Shown here: in pieces, positions 41,297-49,946 of the stretch | Position numbering within the stretch: position 1 is the stretch's first letter | Layout of the letters: each line of letters opens with the position of its first letter | Source of the DNA: Xylanibacter ruminicola | GTDB lineage: Bacteria; Bacteroidota; Bacteroidia; Bacteroidales; Bacteroidaceae | Assembly: GCF_900107775.1 (NCBI RefSeq) | Contig: NZ_FNRF01000002.1 | Span: 685,129 to 749,128 of the forward strand | Length of the DNA stretch: 64,000 nucleotides | Reading direction: 5' to 3' | Notes under the pieces: model-generated | Seen by the model: the letters and a program-made list of their open reading frames with translations, nothing else | What the model was told of the DNA's origin: nothing | Databases searched by the model: none | Translations under genes and position numbers: made by a program

Positions 41297-42403
41297 ATGA
41301 AACAGATATTTTTGTTTTTAACAGCATTGCTGTTCACCTGCTGTTCTTCGGACATTGAGATGAAGGCTGAGACGACATCGGCCAATCATGGCAAGACACT
41401 TGTCGCATACTATAGTTATACTGACAACTGTCGCAGCATCGTGACTGAACTCACGAATCAGATAGAGGCCGATGTAGTTGAAATTACTCCCGTTGACAAA
41501 AGTCAGAAATACGAGGAAAATGGCTATGCAATCGGTACGGCTCTCTTGAATGCCATCAAAGCCAATCCCAACGATGCCAGCAGTTATCCGGCCATCGATC
41601 CTGTCACGGTATCGCTCAGCGACTATCAGAACATCATCGTTGTTACACCACTGTGGTGGAGCCAGATGGCAGCTATCATGCAGACCTACCTGTTTGGCGC
41701 TGGATCGCAGATGGCAGACAAGAGTTTCAGCATGATTGTGTCGAGCGCCAGCAGTGGTATCAGCGGCGTGGTCAGCGATGCCAAGCGACTTGTGCCAGAG
41801 GCTTCATGGATGGGCGATGCATTGTGGATCAACAACTCGAACCGTAGAAACACGGCCTCGCTTATCGAGGAATGGCTCAAGACATTGAATTTTACAGAAG
41901 GACAAACTACTACGAACAAAATGTATATCACCATCGATGGAAAAACGCAGAGCGTGACTCTCGTAGAAAATGCAGCCACGCATGCTTTGTTTGAAAAGTT
42001 GCAGCAGGCACCTGTCAGTATAACGCTCAACAGCAGCGGCGGCTTTGAGATTTGGGGCCCATTGGGCTTCTCTCTGCCTGAGAACGATCAGCAAACGACA
42101 GCCCAGCCGGGCGATGTCATCCTCTACAACGGCAGTAACCTCTGTCTCTTCTATGGCACCAACTCGTGGAGCTACACCCGCTTGGGCAAGATTGACGGCC
42201 TTTCGGAGAGCGAATTGCGCACTTTCCTGAAAGCAGGGGAAAGTAATATCGGCGTAGTTTTGTCGCTGGATAATTCCGCTGCCATCAAGGAGGTGAAGAG
42301 CAATGGGTCGGAAGATGGAACCTATTACTCGGTGAATGGTCAGCGGGTACAGAACCCTACACATGGCATCTATATCAAGAACCATAAAAAAGTTTTCCTA
42401 TGA
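41297..42403 (+). CDS. Exported flavodoxin-cyclophilin-like fusion with Prevotella-type C-terminal tail
   Basis: 368 residues. The signal is lipoprotein-like (FLFLTALLFTCCSSDIEM). Residues about 30-200 are flavodoxin-like (TLVAYYSYTDNCRSIV, IIVVTPLWWSQMAAIM). Residues about 210-320 match the cyclophilin-like fold of the DUF-type 'cyclophilin_like' family (MYITIDGKTQSVTLVENAAT and GDVILYNGSNLCLFYG). The last 26 residues, YYSVNGQRVQNPTHGIYI then KNHKKVFL, resemble the tail of many Prevotella secreted proteins, similar to type IX secretion sorting tails. Overlaps the next gene by 4 bp. Confidence 0.82.
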   Translation: MKQIFLFLTALLFTCCSSDIEMKAETTSANHGKTLVAYYSYTDNCRSIVTELTNQIEADVVEITPVDKSQKYEENGYAIGTALLNAIKANPNDASSYPAIDPVTVSLSDYQNIIVVTPLWWSQMAAIMQTYLFGAGSQMADKSFSMIVSSASSGISGVVSDAKRLVPEASWMGDALWINNSNRRNTASLIEEWLKTLNFTEGQTTTNKMYITIDGKTQSVTLVENAATHALFEKLQQAPVSITLNSSGGFEIWGPLGFSLPENDQQTTAQPGDVILYNGSNLCLFYGTNSWSYTRLGKIDGLSESELRTFLKAGESNIGVVLSLDNSAAIKEVKSNGSEDGTYYSVNGQRVQNPTHGIYIKNHKKVFL

Positions 42404-43335
42404 ACGTCAACAAACCTATCAGTCGAAGAAAAGCACTCAAGGTAATGGGCCTTGGAATGCTTGCAGCCTGCGTTCCGACGCTTCCGTCGTTCGGAGAGTC
42501 CCCAAAGGAAAATGAGAAGATGACCAAACGTCTGATCTTCTATTTCTCTGCAACCGGCAATAGCCTTTATATAGCCAGGCAGTTGGGCGGAGATGAAGCG
42601 ACCTTGCTGAGCATCTCACAGGAAATTCACAACGAGCATCCTGATTATGAGGCAGAAGAAATAGGATTCGTGTGTCCCGTCTACTGTTTCATTCCTCCTG
42701 CCATTGTCCAGGATTTCATTGCTCGTTCATCTTTCAAGGCCGATTATTTCTTTACAGTGGGCACTTATGGAGCCCATAGCACGATATTCCCAGAGTTCGT
42801 TGATGACCTTGCCAAGAAGCACGGTTTTCAGATGAATTATATCTCCACCATCCAGATGGTCGATACTTACCTGCCGTATTTCGACATGGAAAGGGAATTG
42901 GCCGACCCCAAGCTTCAGCGTATTCCCGAAAGAGTTGCCACAGTTCTTGCTTCTATCAACAATCGCGAAAACTATATTCAGGAGGTTACAGAGCAGGACA
43001 GGATGATATGTGACGGATATTACCGCATGTCGGGACGCGACCGCCAGCGCCCGACTGTGACAAGATCGGAGAAGATTGTCTTTGCCACGGATGACTGCAT
43101 CGGATGTGGAGTTTGTACTTCGGTTTGTCCACATGGCTCCTGGAAAGTGATTGATGGTCATTCGGTTGCCAATGGGGAATGCGAAAATTGTCTGGCATGT
43201 GTTCACAACTGCCCGAAGAAAGCAATTTCAATCATTCCCACGCCTCCTGAACCCGAAGAGGCAAACAGGAATGCACGATATCGTAATCCGAATGTCAGCT
43301 TAGCTGATCTCATCAAGGCCAATAGTCAAAAATAA
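42400..43335 (+). CDS. EFR1-type protein: flavodoxin domain plus two 4Fe-4S clusters, Tat-like leader
   Basis: 311 residues. The N-terminus (ISRRKALKVMGLGMLAACV) looks like a twin-arginine export signal with a possible lipobox. The flavodoxin part starts LIFYFSATGNSLYIARQLGG, as in EFR1-family proteins. The C-terminal ferredoxin domain has two cluster motifs, CIGCGVCTSVCPHGSW and CENCLACVHNCPKKAI. It probably passes electrons to or from the neighbouring reductases, outside the cytoplasm if the leader is functional. It overlaps the preceding gene by 4 bp and ends 1 bp before the hydrolase gene. Confidence 0.88.
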   Translation: MNVNKPISRRKALKVMGLGMLAACVPTLPSFGESPKENEKMTKRLIFYFSATGNSLYIARQLGGDEATLLSISQEIHNEHPDYEAEEIGFVCPVYCFIPPAIVQDFIARSSFKADYFFTVGTYGAHSTIFPEFVDDLAKKHGFQMNYISTIQMVDTYLPYFDMERELADPKLQRIPERVATVLASINNRENYIQEVTEQDRMICDGYYRMSGRDRQRPTVTRSEKIVFATDDCIGCGVCTSVCPHGSWKVIDGHSVANGECENCLACVHNCPKKAISIIPTPPEPEEANRNARYRNPNVSLADLIKANSQK

Positions 43336-43336
43336 T

Positions 43337-44425
43337 ATGAAAGTAGTTTTAGCCGCAGTACTGATGGGCGGATTGCTCACAGCCTGCACAAACCAAGAAC
43401 AAAATAAAAAAGAAGAGAATATGACAACATTGAATCTGACACAGGAGTGGGACAAGGTGTTCCCACAGAGTGACAAGGTAGAACACAAGAAGGTCACGTT
43501 CAAGAACCGCTACGGCATCGAATTGGCTGCCGACATGTACACACCGAAAGGCGCAATAGGCAAGTTGGCAGCGCTGGCTGTCACGGGGCCCTTCGGAGCC
43601 GTGAAAGAGCAAACAAGCGGCCTCTATGCCCAGCACATGGCCGAGTGTGGGTTCCTGACCATCGCCTTCGACCCCTCGTTTACTGGTGAGAGCGGTGGCG
43701 AGCCTCGCCGTATGGCCTCGCCCGACATCAACACCGAGGACTTCCTCGCTGCCGTCGATTTCCTGAGCAATCAGGAAAATGTAGATGCAGAAAGGATTGG
43801 CATCATCGGCATCTGCGGCTTTGGTGGAATGGCCGTGAACGCTGCCGCCATCGATCCAAGAATCAAGGCTACTGTTGCCTCGACGATGTACGATATGAGC
43901 AAGGTGAACGTGGAGGGCTACTTCAAGAGCGAGGACACCCAGGCACAGCGCATGGAGAAGCGCAAGGCCATCGCCCAGCAGCGCACCGAGGACTTCCGTA
44001 CAGGTACTTACAAGCGTGCAGGCGGTGTCATCGACCCGCTGCCCGAGGATGCACCGCAGTTCGTGAAGGACTACTATAATTATTACAAGACCCCACGCGG
44101 CTACCACGAGCGCAGCGGCAACTCCACTGATGGCTGGAACGTCATCGGCTGTCAGTCGTTCCTCAACCAGCCCCTATTGGCTTGGGCACACGAGATTGAG
44201 TCGCCCGTCCTGCTCATTCACGGCGAGAAGGCCCACAGCCGCTACTTCTCTGAGTACGCCTTCGAAAAGATGACGGGCAAGAATCCAGACGGCAAAAGCA
44301 TAACTATCGGCAACAAGGAGCTGATGATTATCCCCGATGCTGTCCACACCGACCTTTACGACGACAAGAACGGGAAGATTCCATACGACAAGATGGAGGA
44401 ATTCTTCAAGACAAATCTGAAATAA
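43337..44425 (+). CDS. Alpha/beta hydrolase (dienelactone hydrolase-like) lipoprotein
   Basis: 362 residues. Lipoprotein signal with lipobox [11 protein letters not shown]. The hydrolase core includes [20 protein letters not shown], an oxyanion-type region [12 protein letters not shown], and [17 protein letters not shown] where the nucleophile elbow usually reads GxSxG; here the elbow reads GICGFGG, so the nucleophile may be Cys. A histidine candidate is in [13 protein letters not shown]. Close relatives occur in similar Bacteroidota redox operons. Spacing 1 bp on either side suggests one transcript. Substrate unknown. Confidence 0.82.
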   Translation: MKVVLAAVLMGGLLTACTNQEQNKKEENMTTLNLTQEWDKVFPQSDKVEHKKVTFKNRYGIELAADMYTPKGAIGKLAALAVTGPFGAVKEQTSGLYAQHMAECGFLTIAFDPSFTGESGGEPRRMASPDINTEDFLAAVDFLSNQENVDAERIGIIGICGFGGMAVNAAAIDPRIKATVASTMYDMSKVNVEGYFKSEDTQAQRMEKRKAIAQQRTEDFRTGTYKRAGGVIDPLPEDAPQFVKDYYNYYKTPRGYHERSGNSTDGWNVIGCQSFLNQPLLAWAHEIESPVLLIHGEKAHSRYFSEYAFEKMTGKNPDGKSITIGNKELMIIPDAVHTDLYDDKNGKIPYDKMEEFFKTNLK

Positions 44426-44426
44426 A

Positions 44427-44999
44427 ATGACGACACAAGAGTTCAGGGATTACATGGCCTCTGACAAGCCCGTTGAAGGCGGGTCTGAGGTTCACATGAT
44501 GTTTCATAAACTTTCCCAAGAGGCTTTGCAGATTACGGCAGAGATTAACGGCAAGTATCACACGCCCGAAGAATTACATGACCTGTTGGAGCAACTTTGG
44601 GGACGTGAGGTGCCGAAGAGTGTTGGGATGTTTCCACCGTTCCACACCGACTGCGGAAAGAACACCGTGGTTGGCGAGCGCGTCTTTATCAACATGGGCT
44701 GCAAGTTCCAGGATCAAGGCGGCATCATCATCGATGAAGGCGCACTCATAGGCCATAATGTCGTGCTGGCCACGCTCAACCACATGCTTGAACCAAGCAT
44801 GCGAGCGGGAATGACACATGCGCCCATCCACATCGGCAAGAACGTATGGATTGGCGCAAACGCTACTGTACTTGCAGGTGTTACCATCGGCGATGGTGCA
44901 GTGGTAGCAGCCGGTGCCGTCGTGACAAAGGATGTCGAGGCAAACACGATTGTCGGTGGTGTCCCTGCCAAAGTGATTAAGAAGATTGAAATCGAATAA
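44427..44999 (+). CDS. Maltose/galactoside-type O-acetyltransferase
   Basis: 190 residues of the left-handed beta-helix acetyltransferase family. The N-terminal cap resembles maltose acetyltransferase. The catalytic histidine lies in [13 protein letters not shown], and hexapeptide repeats follow ([49 protein letters not shown]). It transfers acetyl from acetyl-CoA to a sugar or related acceptor; the acceptor is unknown. It is unusual among redox genes but is closely spaced with them (1 bp after the hydrolase), so presumably co-expressed. Confidence 0.9.
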   Translation: MTTQEFRDYMASDKPVEGGSEVHMMFHKLSQEALQITAEINGKYHTPEELHDLLEQLWGREVPKSVGMFPPFHTDCGKNTVVGERVFINMGCKFQDQGGIIIDEGALIGHNVVLATLNHMLEPSMRAGMTHAPIHIGKNVWIGANATVLAGVTIGDGAVVAAGAVVTKDVEANTIVGGVPAKVIKKIEIE

Positions 45000-45012
45000 T
45001 AAACAAAAAGGT

Positions 45013-46356
45013 ATGAGACTGAGGATAACGCTAATCTCGCTGCTGTTTGCGGCAATGGTACAGGCTCAGGGCATAATCGATGTACATTCACATCTGATTA
45101 CCTCTGAGTTTGTGTCAGCTTTGGAGAGCGAGGGCAAACTGATGGACGAGGGATTCCCCTTGCCGAAGTATGACGTGACGGAGCATCTGCGGTGGATGGA
45201 CGAAGCTGGCATTGAAACATCGGTGCTGACATTAGCGGCACCACAGCCGACATCAGCCGAAGTGGTTCGTAAGACCAACGAGACCGCTGCCCGCATAAAG
45301 CGCGAGCACCCTGGGCGATTTCTGTTCTGTGCCGCCCTTCCTTTACCTGATGTGAATGCTGCTATCGAAGAAGCGAAATACGCCCTCGACGTGCTGAAGG
45401 CCGATGGTATTAAGTTGGCAACAAACGTAAATGGGCAGTATCTTGGCGCACCAGAACTCGACACGCTGTTTGCTGTATTGAACGAGCGCAAGGCGGTGGT
45501 GATTCTGCATCCGCATCGCCCTGAACCAGTGAACAAGGAGGTAATGATACAGACGCCGCTGGCTATGCAGGAATACCTATCTGAGACCACTCGTGCCGTA
45601 ACGAATATGATTAGTCGCAACGTGCTGGCCCGTTTTCCGAATGTAAAGGTGGTGGTGCCCCATTGTGGAGCCTATCTACCGCTTGCCGTGCCTCGCATGA
45701 AATCGCTGACACCCGTGATGCAGGCCAACAAGATGGTGGGTGAGATAGACTGGAAGGCCAACCTTCGCGCCCTGTACTACGACCTCGCAGGCGCACACAG
45801 TCCAGAGACCATCCGCATGATGCTCACCATCACCACGCCCGACCATCTGTTCTACGGTTCCGACTATCCTTACGTTGCTACACAGGTGCTCACCCAGAGC
45901 CTCGCCCGCATGAAGGACTATCTATCGAAAGAGCCCGACCTTGCGCCATTCCAAAAGATGATTCTTTCGGAGAATGCCCGTTGGCTTTTTGGTCAAACCA
46001 CCAATAAGCCAACCGCTGACGTACCTCACACTGATACGATGTTGTATCGCCTGGCTGAAATCGAGATTTATCCGCAATACTTGAAGGAATACCTTGCTGC
46101 AGCCGCAGAAATTCAGAAAGCGAGCCTTGCCGAAGAACCAGGCGTAATCTGCCTGTTCCCAACACAAACAAAGGAAGATAGCTGCCAAATTCGTATCCTC
46201 GAAATCTACGCCTCGCAGCAGGCCTACCAGCACCACATCCAGACAGCCCATTTCCTGAAGTACAAGCAGGGCACCCTACACATGGTGAAGCACCTGAAGC
46301 TGCAAGACCTGCAGCCGCTGACACCAGAAACAATGAACAGTATATTCAAACGATAA
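45013..46356 (+). CDS. Exported amidohydrolase fused to an ABM-like dimeric alpha/beta-barrel domain
   Basis: 447 residues from the ATG at 45013, which starts a clear signal peptide (MRLRITLISLLFAAMVQAQ). A TTG further upstream is rejected. Residues 20-330 are an ACMSD-type amidohydrolase: IIDVHSHLITSEF with the metal HxH, VVVPHCGAYLP, and FYGSDYPYV with the catalytic Asp. Residues about 345-447 form a separate domain starting MLYRLAEIEIYPQYLKEYLA, like antibiotic biosynthesis monooxygenase (ABM) domains. This fusion pairs a hydrolase/decarboxylase fold with a small-molecule oxygenase or sequestering fold. Confidence 0.82.
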   Translation: MRLRITLISLLFAAMVQAQGIIDVHSHLITSEFVSALESEGKLMDEGFPLPKYDVTEHLRWMDEAGIETSVLTLAAPQPTSAEVVRKTNETAARIKREHPGRFLFCAALPLPDVNAAIEEAKYALDVLKADGIKLATNVNGQYLGAPELDTLFAVLNERKAVVILHPHRPEPVNKEVMIQTPLAMQEYLSETTRAVTNMISRNVLARFPNVKVVVPHCGAYLPLAVPRMKSLTPVMQANKMVGEIDWKANLRALYYDLAGAHSPETIRMMLTITTPDHLFYGSDYPYVATQVLTQSLARMKDYLSKEPDLAPFQKMILSENARWLFGQTTNKPTADVPHTDTMLYRLAEIEIYPQYLKEYLAAAAEIQKASLAEEPGVICLFPTQTKEDSCQIRILEIYASQQAYQHHIQTAHFLKYKQGTLHMVKHLKLQDLQPLTPETMNSIFKR

Positions 46357-46369
46357 ACAAACTACGATT

Positions 46370-47404
46370 ATGGAATACGTAAAACTTGGAAATTCTGACC
46401 TGCGGGTGTCGCGCATCTGTTTGGGCTGTATGGGATTCGGCGACCCGACTATCGGTCAGCATGCATGGACTATCGGTGAAGAACCCACACGAGAGATTAT
46501 ACGTCGCTCGCTCAATCTGGGTGTGAACTTCTTCGACACGGCGATTGCCTACCAGTTGGGTACGTCGGAGCAGTACGTGGGTCGTGCGCTGAGGGATATG
46601 GCTCGTCGTGAGGACGTGGTGGTAGCCACCAAATTCCTGCCTCGCAGGGATGAGGAGATTGCCGCAGGCATCGGTGGCCGTCAGCATGTGATGAACTCGA
46701 TCAATTCCAGTCTGGAGCATCTGGGCATGGACTACGTGGACCTCTACATCTACCACATCTGGGATTACAAGACGCCCGCCGAGGAAATCCTTGAAGGCAT
46801 GAACGATGTAGTGCGCGCTGGCAAGGCCCGCTACATCAGCATTGCCAACGTGTATGCCTACCAGTTGGCAAAGATGAATGCGCTGGCCGAACGGAACGGT
46901 TGGGCGAAGTTCATCAGCGTGCAGAATCACTACAACCTGATTATGCGTGAGGAAGAGCGAGAGATGCAGCTACTGTGTCGTGAGGACAACATCGCACAGA
47001 CACCCTACAGCGCACTGGCCTCTGGTAAGTTGGCGAAGCGCCCCGGCGAGACATCACTGCGACAGGAGAAGGACGCATTCATGCACTTCAAGTACGATGC
47101 CACCGCCGAGCAGGACAACCGCATCGTAGAGCGCGTGGTGGAGTTGGCTGACCGCTACGGTGTGGAGATGACGCAGGTGTCGCTGGCCTGGCTGCTACAG
47201 AAGGTAGAATCGCCCATCGTTGGCGCCACGAAGCTGCATCACATCGAGGGTGCCGTGAAGTCGCTCGACCTGCACCTGACCGCTGAAGACATCGCTTATC
47301 TTGAAGAGCCCTACGTGCCACACAACCTCAGTGGCGTGATGGCAGTCAATAAGCCCATCATGAGCGAGGACCCCGTGTGGGTGACGGCAAGGAGGAATAA
47401 GTAA
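46370..47404 (+). CDS. Aldo/keto reductase
   Basis: 344 residues. (beta/alpha)8 reductase with MEYVKLGNSDLRVSRICLG at the start, the catalytic Asp and Tyr in FFDTAIAYQLGTSEQYVG, the Lys in VVVATKFLPRRD, and the NADPH-binding end VESPIVGATKLHHIEGAVKS. It reduces aldehydes or ketones. Closest in type to YajO/general-stress AKRs. No signal peptide, so it is cytosolic, unlike several operon neighbours. Lies 13 bp after the amidohydrolase gene. Confidence 0.93.
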   Translation: MEYVKLGNSDLRVSRICLGCMGFGDPTIGQHAWTIGEEPTREIIRRSLNLGVNFFDTAIAYQLGTSEQYVGRALRDMARREDVVVATKFLPRRDEEIAAGIGGRQHVMNSINSSLEHLGMDYVDLYIYHIWDYKTPAEEILEGMNDVVRAGKARYISIANVYAYQLAKMNALAERNGWAKFISVQNHYNLIMREEEREMQLLCREDNIAQTPYSALASGKLAKRPGETSLRQEKDAFMHFKYDATAEQDNRIVERVVELADRYGVEMTQVSLAWLLQKVESPIVGATKLHHIEGAVKSLDLHLTAEDIAYLEEPYVPHNLSGVMAVNKPIMSEDPVWVTARRNK

Positions 47405-47413
47405 AAAACGACT

Positions 47414-48421
47414 ATGAAGAAGATTGTAATATTTTTATTTGCAATACTGATGATGACAACAGTAAACAGTCAGACGCTGACAGAGCGTCAAAAGGGATTG
47501 GCAGCGTGTGCCTGTCTGATGGCACAGGGTGATATGAATCGTTTGGAGCCTACCGTGCGTATGGCTCTCAACAAGGGCGTAACCATCAACGAACTGAAGG
47601 AAGCATTCTCGCAGTTGTATGCATATACAGGGTTCCCACGAAGTCTGAATGCGCTGGGCATATTGAACAAAGTACTGGAGAATCGGAGTGCAAACTGGCA
47701 GGAAGGCAAGCCCTGGGTGCGACCTGCCAAGTGGGACGATGCCCGCAAGGCCTACGAACTGGGCGTGAAGAACCAGACGCAGCTATCGGGCCGTCCTTTC
47801 AACTACGACTTCTGTCCGCAGGATGATTACTATCTGAAGTCGCACCTTTTCGGCGACATCTTCGCTGGCGAACAACTCACAAATGCCGACCGCGAGATAG
47901 TGACCGTTGCAGCCCTAAGCGGTCTTGAGGGTGTGACACCTCAGTTGGCTGCCCACAAGAAAGGTGCTGTGAACATGGGTAATTCGCAGGAGCTTGTCGA
48001 TGAACTCTGTGCGTGGCTCGATAGCGAGGGCTATACCCTGCGCAGTAAGTGGCCGAAGGGAGAACCGAATACTGGCTACGCGCAGTATTTCATCGGCAAC
48101 AGCTATCTGGCCAACGTAGGCGGTGGTGTGATGAACGTGACCTTCGAGCCTCGCTGCCGCAACAACTGGCACATCCACCACAAGCAGGTACAAGTGCTCA
48201 TCTGCGTTGCTGGTCGCGGCTGGTATCAGGAATGGGGCAAGGAGCCTGTGGAAATGACTCCCGGCACCGTCATTGCAATCCCTGCAGAAGTAAAACACTG
48301 GCACGGTGCCGCCAAGGACTCATGGTTCCAGCATCTGACGTATCATAAGGATGTGCAGGATGGAGCATCGAACGAGTGGTTAGAGCCTGTGACGGACGAG
48401 ATTTACAACAAACTACAATAG
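47414..48421 (+). CDS. Exported carboxymuconolactone decarboxylase-like protein with C-terminal cupin
   Basis: 335 residues with a signal peptide (IVIFLFAILMMTTVNSQ). Two CMD/AhpD-like helical segments: KGLAACACLMAQGDMNRL with GVTINELKEAFSQLYAYTGF, and LTNADREIVTVAALSGLEGV. A cupin barrel follows: CRNNWHIHHKQVQVLICVAG with the metal-type histidines, and PGTVIAIPAEVKHWHGA. Such CMD-cupin fusions are common in AraC-controlled Bacteroidota redox operons, with proposed roles in peroxide or electrophile handling. Last gene of the operon, followed by a strong hairpin. Confidence 0.87.
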   Translation: MKKIVIFLFAILMMTTVNSQTLTERQKGLAACACLMAQGDMNRLEPTVRMALNKGVTINELKEAFSQLYAYTGFPRSLNALGILNKVLENRSANWQEGKPWVRPAKWDDARKAYELGVKNQTQLSGRPFNYDFCPQDDYYLKSHLFGDIFAGEQLTNADREIVTVAALSGLEGVTPQLAAHKKGAVNMGNSQELVDELCAWLDSEGYTLRSKWPKGEPNTGYAQYFIGNSYLANVGGGVMNVTFEPRCRNNWHIHHKQVQVLICVAGRGWYQEWGKEPVEMTPGTVIAIPAEVKHWHGAAKDSWFQHLTYHKDVQDGASNEWLEPVTDEIYNKLQ

Positions 48422-48431
48422 ATATTATATT

Positions 48432-48470
48432 CTCTTTGCCGTCCCAAAAAGAAAGAGGGGCGGCAAAGAG
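48432..48470 (+). terminator. Hairpin terminator of the redox operon
   Basis: CTCTTTGCCGTCCC, loop of 11, GGGGCGGCAAAGAG: a 14-bp stem with one G-T pair, 10 bp after the last stop codon, followed by TTTGTC. Confidence 0.8.
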
Positions 48471-48578
48471 TTTGTCAAACCGCAGAACGGTTTAGTTTAT
48501 TCCCATATAAAGCATCACTTAAAGACGCATCAGATGCATTCCTTGCTCGCTTCACAGCGATTGCAAGAATGTGCAAAA
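48471..48578. other. Right-end non-coding region of island C
   Basis: Contains CGCAGAA (48481), GTTTAGTTTATTCCCATAT (48490-48508) and a block CTCGCTTCACAGCGA (48547 onward) leading into attachment-like site 4. The same blocks, in the same order, occur at the right end of island A (18481, 18495 and 18793). A small palindrome GCATCAGATGC lies between them. Confidence 0.6.
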
Positions 48579-48600
48579 ATCTGCGTGGGAAAGTGATTTT
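48579..48600 (+). other. Attachment-like site 4 (outermost displaced mnmE tail)
   Basis: ATCTGCGTGGGAAAGTGA reads Ile-Cys-Val-Gly-Lys-stop; bases 48580-48600 are identical to 7231-7251 at the true mnmE end. It marks the junction back to core chromosome. Confidence 0.75.
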
Positions 48601-48605
48601 GGGTT

Positions 48606-49934
48606 TTATTTCTTTTCCTTACCGTGAACGCTCTTAATCTTCATGCCTAACTTACCAGGCAGGATGGCGTTAAGACCTACGCCTACGATAGCCGAGAGGG
48701 CTAAGCCTGAGAAGTGGATAGGACCGAAGCTTACGTTATCGTCGGCACCGTATTTCACGCCGATAGCGATAACCAGAATCAAAGCAGCCACAAACACATT
48801 TCGTGAAGAGTTGAAATCTACGCTATCCTCAACCAGGTTGCGAACACCCACAGCCGAGATCATACCGTAGAGAATCAAGCTAACACCTCCGATGGTAGCA
48901 GCAGGCATCAAGCCAATCAAGCAAGCGAACTTAGGACAGAACGACAGCAGGATGGCAAAGATAGCAGCCAGACGAATCACAGCAGGGTCGAACACCTTAG
49001 TAAGGTTCAGCACGCCGGTATTCTCGCCGTAAGTGGTGTTAGCAGGCGCACCAAACAGCGAAGCAAACGCAGTAGCCAGTCCGTCACCCATCAGCGTACG
49101 ATGCAAGCCGGGCTCCTTCAGGAAGTCCTTACCTACGGTAGATGAGATAGCACACATATCACCGATGTGCTCCATGATGGTAGCGATGGCGATAGGCATG
49201 ATGGCGATGATGGTAGAAATCAGGAACGTGGTATCCATATTATCCCATACAGCCAGCGCGGTCTGCTCCTTGCTGAAAGGCAAACCAATCCAGTCGGCCT
49301 CGCCCAGCGAAGTAAAATCAACCTCGCCCATCGCAACGGCAACGCTATAGCTCACCACAACACCCAGCAGGATAGGGATAATCTTGATGATACCCTTACC
49401 ACACACGCTGGCAATAATTACTGTAGCCAAAGCCACGATAGCCAAAGTCCAGTTGGTGGTACAGTTCTGGATAGCGCTACCCGAGAGCACCAGACCGATG
49501 GCAATAATCATCGGGCCTGTTACCAAAGGCGGGAAGAAACGCAGGATTCGCTCGATACCGAACGACTTGATGAGTCCGGCCATCACGAAATAGCACAAAC
49601 CGGCAAAGAACACGCCGATACAGGCATAATCCAAAGCCAGCGTCTCGCTCATTCCCTGCTCTACGCCCAGTGCCTTCACCGCCATGTAGCCGCCCAGGAA
49701 GGCGAACGACGAGCCAAGGAAAGCTGGCACCTTAAACTTGCTGATAGCATGGAACACCAATGTGCCGATACCCGCAAACAGCAAGGTCGACGACACTGAG
49801 AGACCGGTTAACACAGGTACCAACACAGTGGCACCAAACATCGCAAACAAATGTTGGACACCCAAAATAACATACTTTGGCATGCCCAGTTCTCTGGCAT
49901 CAAAGATGCCTTCTTTTTCTTCTATCTGATTCAT
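48606..49934 (-). CDS. uraA: Uracil/xanthine permease (NCS2 family)
   Basis: 442 residues with about 12-14 hydrophobic helices. The N-terminus has the NCS2 landmark LGVQHLFAMFGATVLVPVLT, and the core has IMEHIGDMCAISSTVGKDF and GLATAFASLFGAPANTTYGE (the QN/NTTY-type region that binds base). It takes up uracil or xanthine with protons. Uracil is more likely given resemblance to UraA, but specificity is not certain. First core gene beyond the accessory block, with its 3' end 5 bp from attachment-like site 4. Confidence 0.9.
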   Translation of the reverse strand: MNQIEEKEGIFDARELGMPKYVILGVQHLFAMFGATVLVPVLTGLSVSSTLLFAGIGTLVFHAISKFKVPAFLGSSFAFLGGYMAVKALGVEQGMSETLALDYACIGVFFAGLCYFVMAGLIKSFGIERILRFFPPLVTGPMIIAIGLVLSGSAIQNCTTNWTLAIVALATVIIASVCGKGIIKIIPILLGVVVSYSVAVAMGEVDFTSLGEADWIGLPFSKEQTALAVWDNMDTTFLISTIIAIMPIAIATIMEHIGDMCAISSTVGKDFLKEPGLHRTLMGDGLATAFASLFGAPANTTYGENTGVLNLTKVFDPAVIRLAAIFAILLSFCPKFACLIGLMPAATIGGVSLILYGMISAVGVRNLVEDSVDFNSSRNVFVAALILVIAIGVKYGADDNVSFGPIHFSGLALSAIVGVGLNAILPGKLGMKIKSVHGKEKK

Positions 49935-49946
49935 GTGATTAAAAAG

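Noticed and set aside
44986-45012. Upstream TTG start for the amidohydrolase
   Set aside because: It falls inside the preceding acetyltransferase gene and would bury the signal peptide that begins at 45013.
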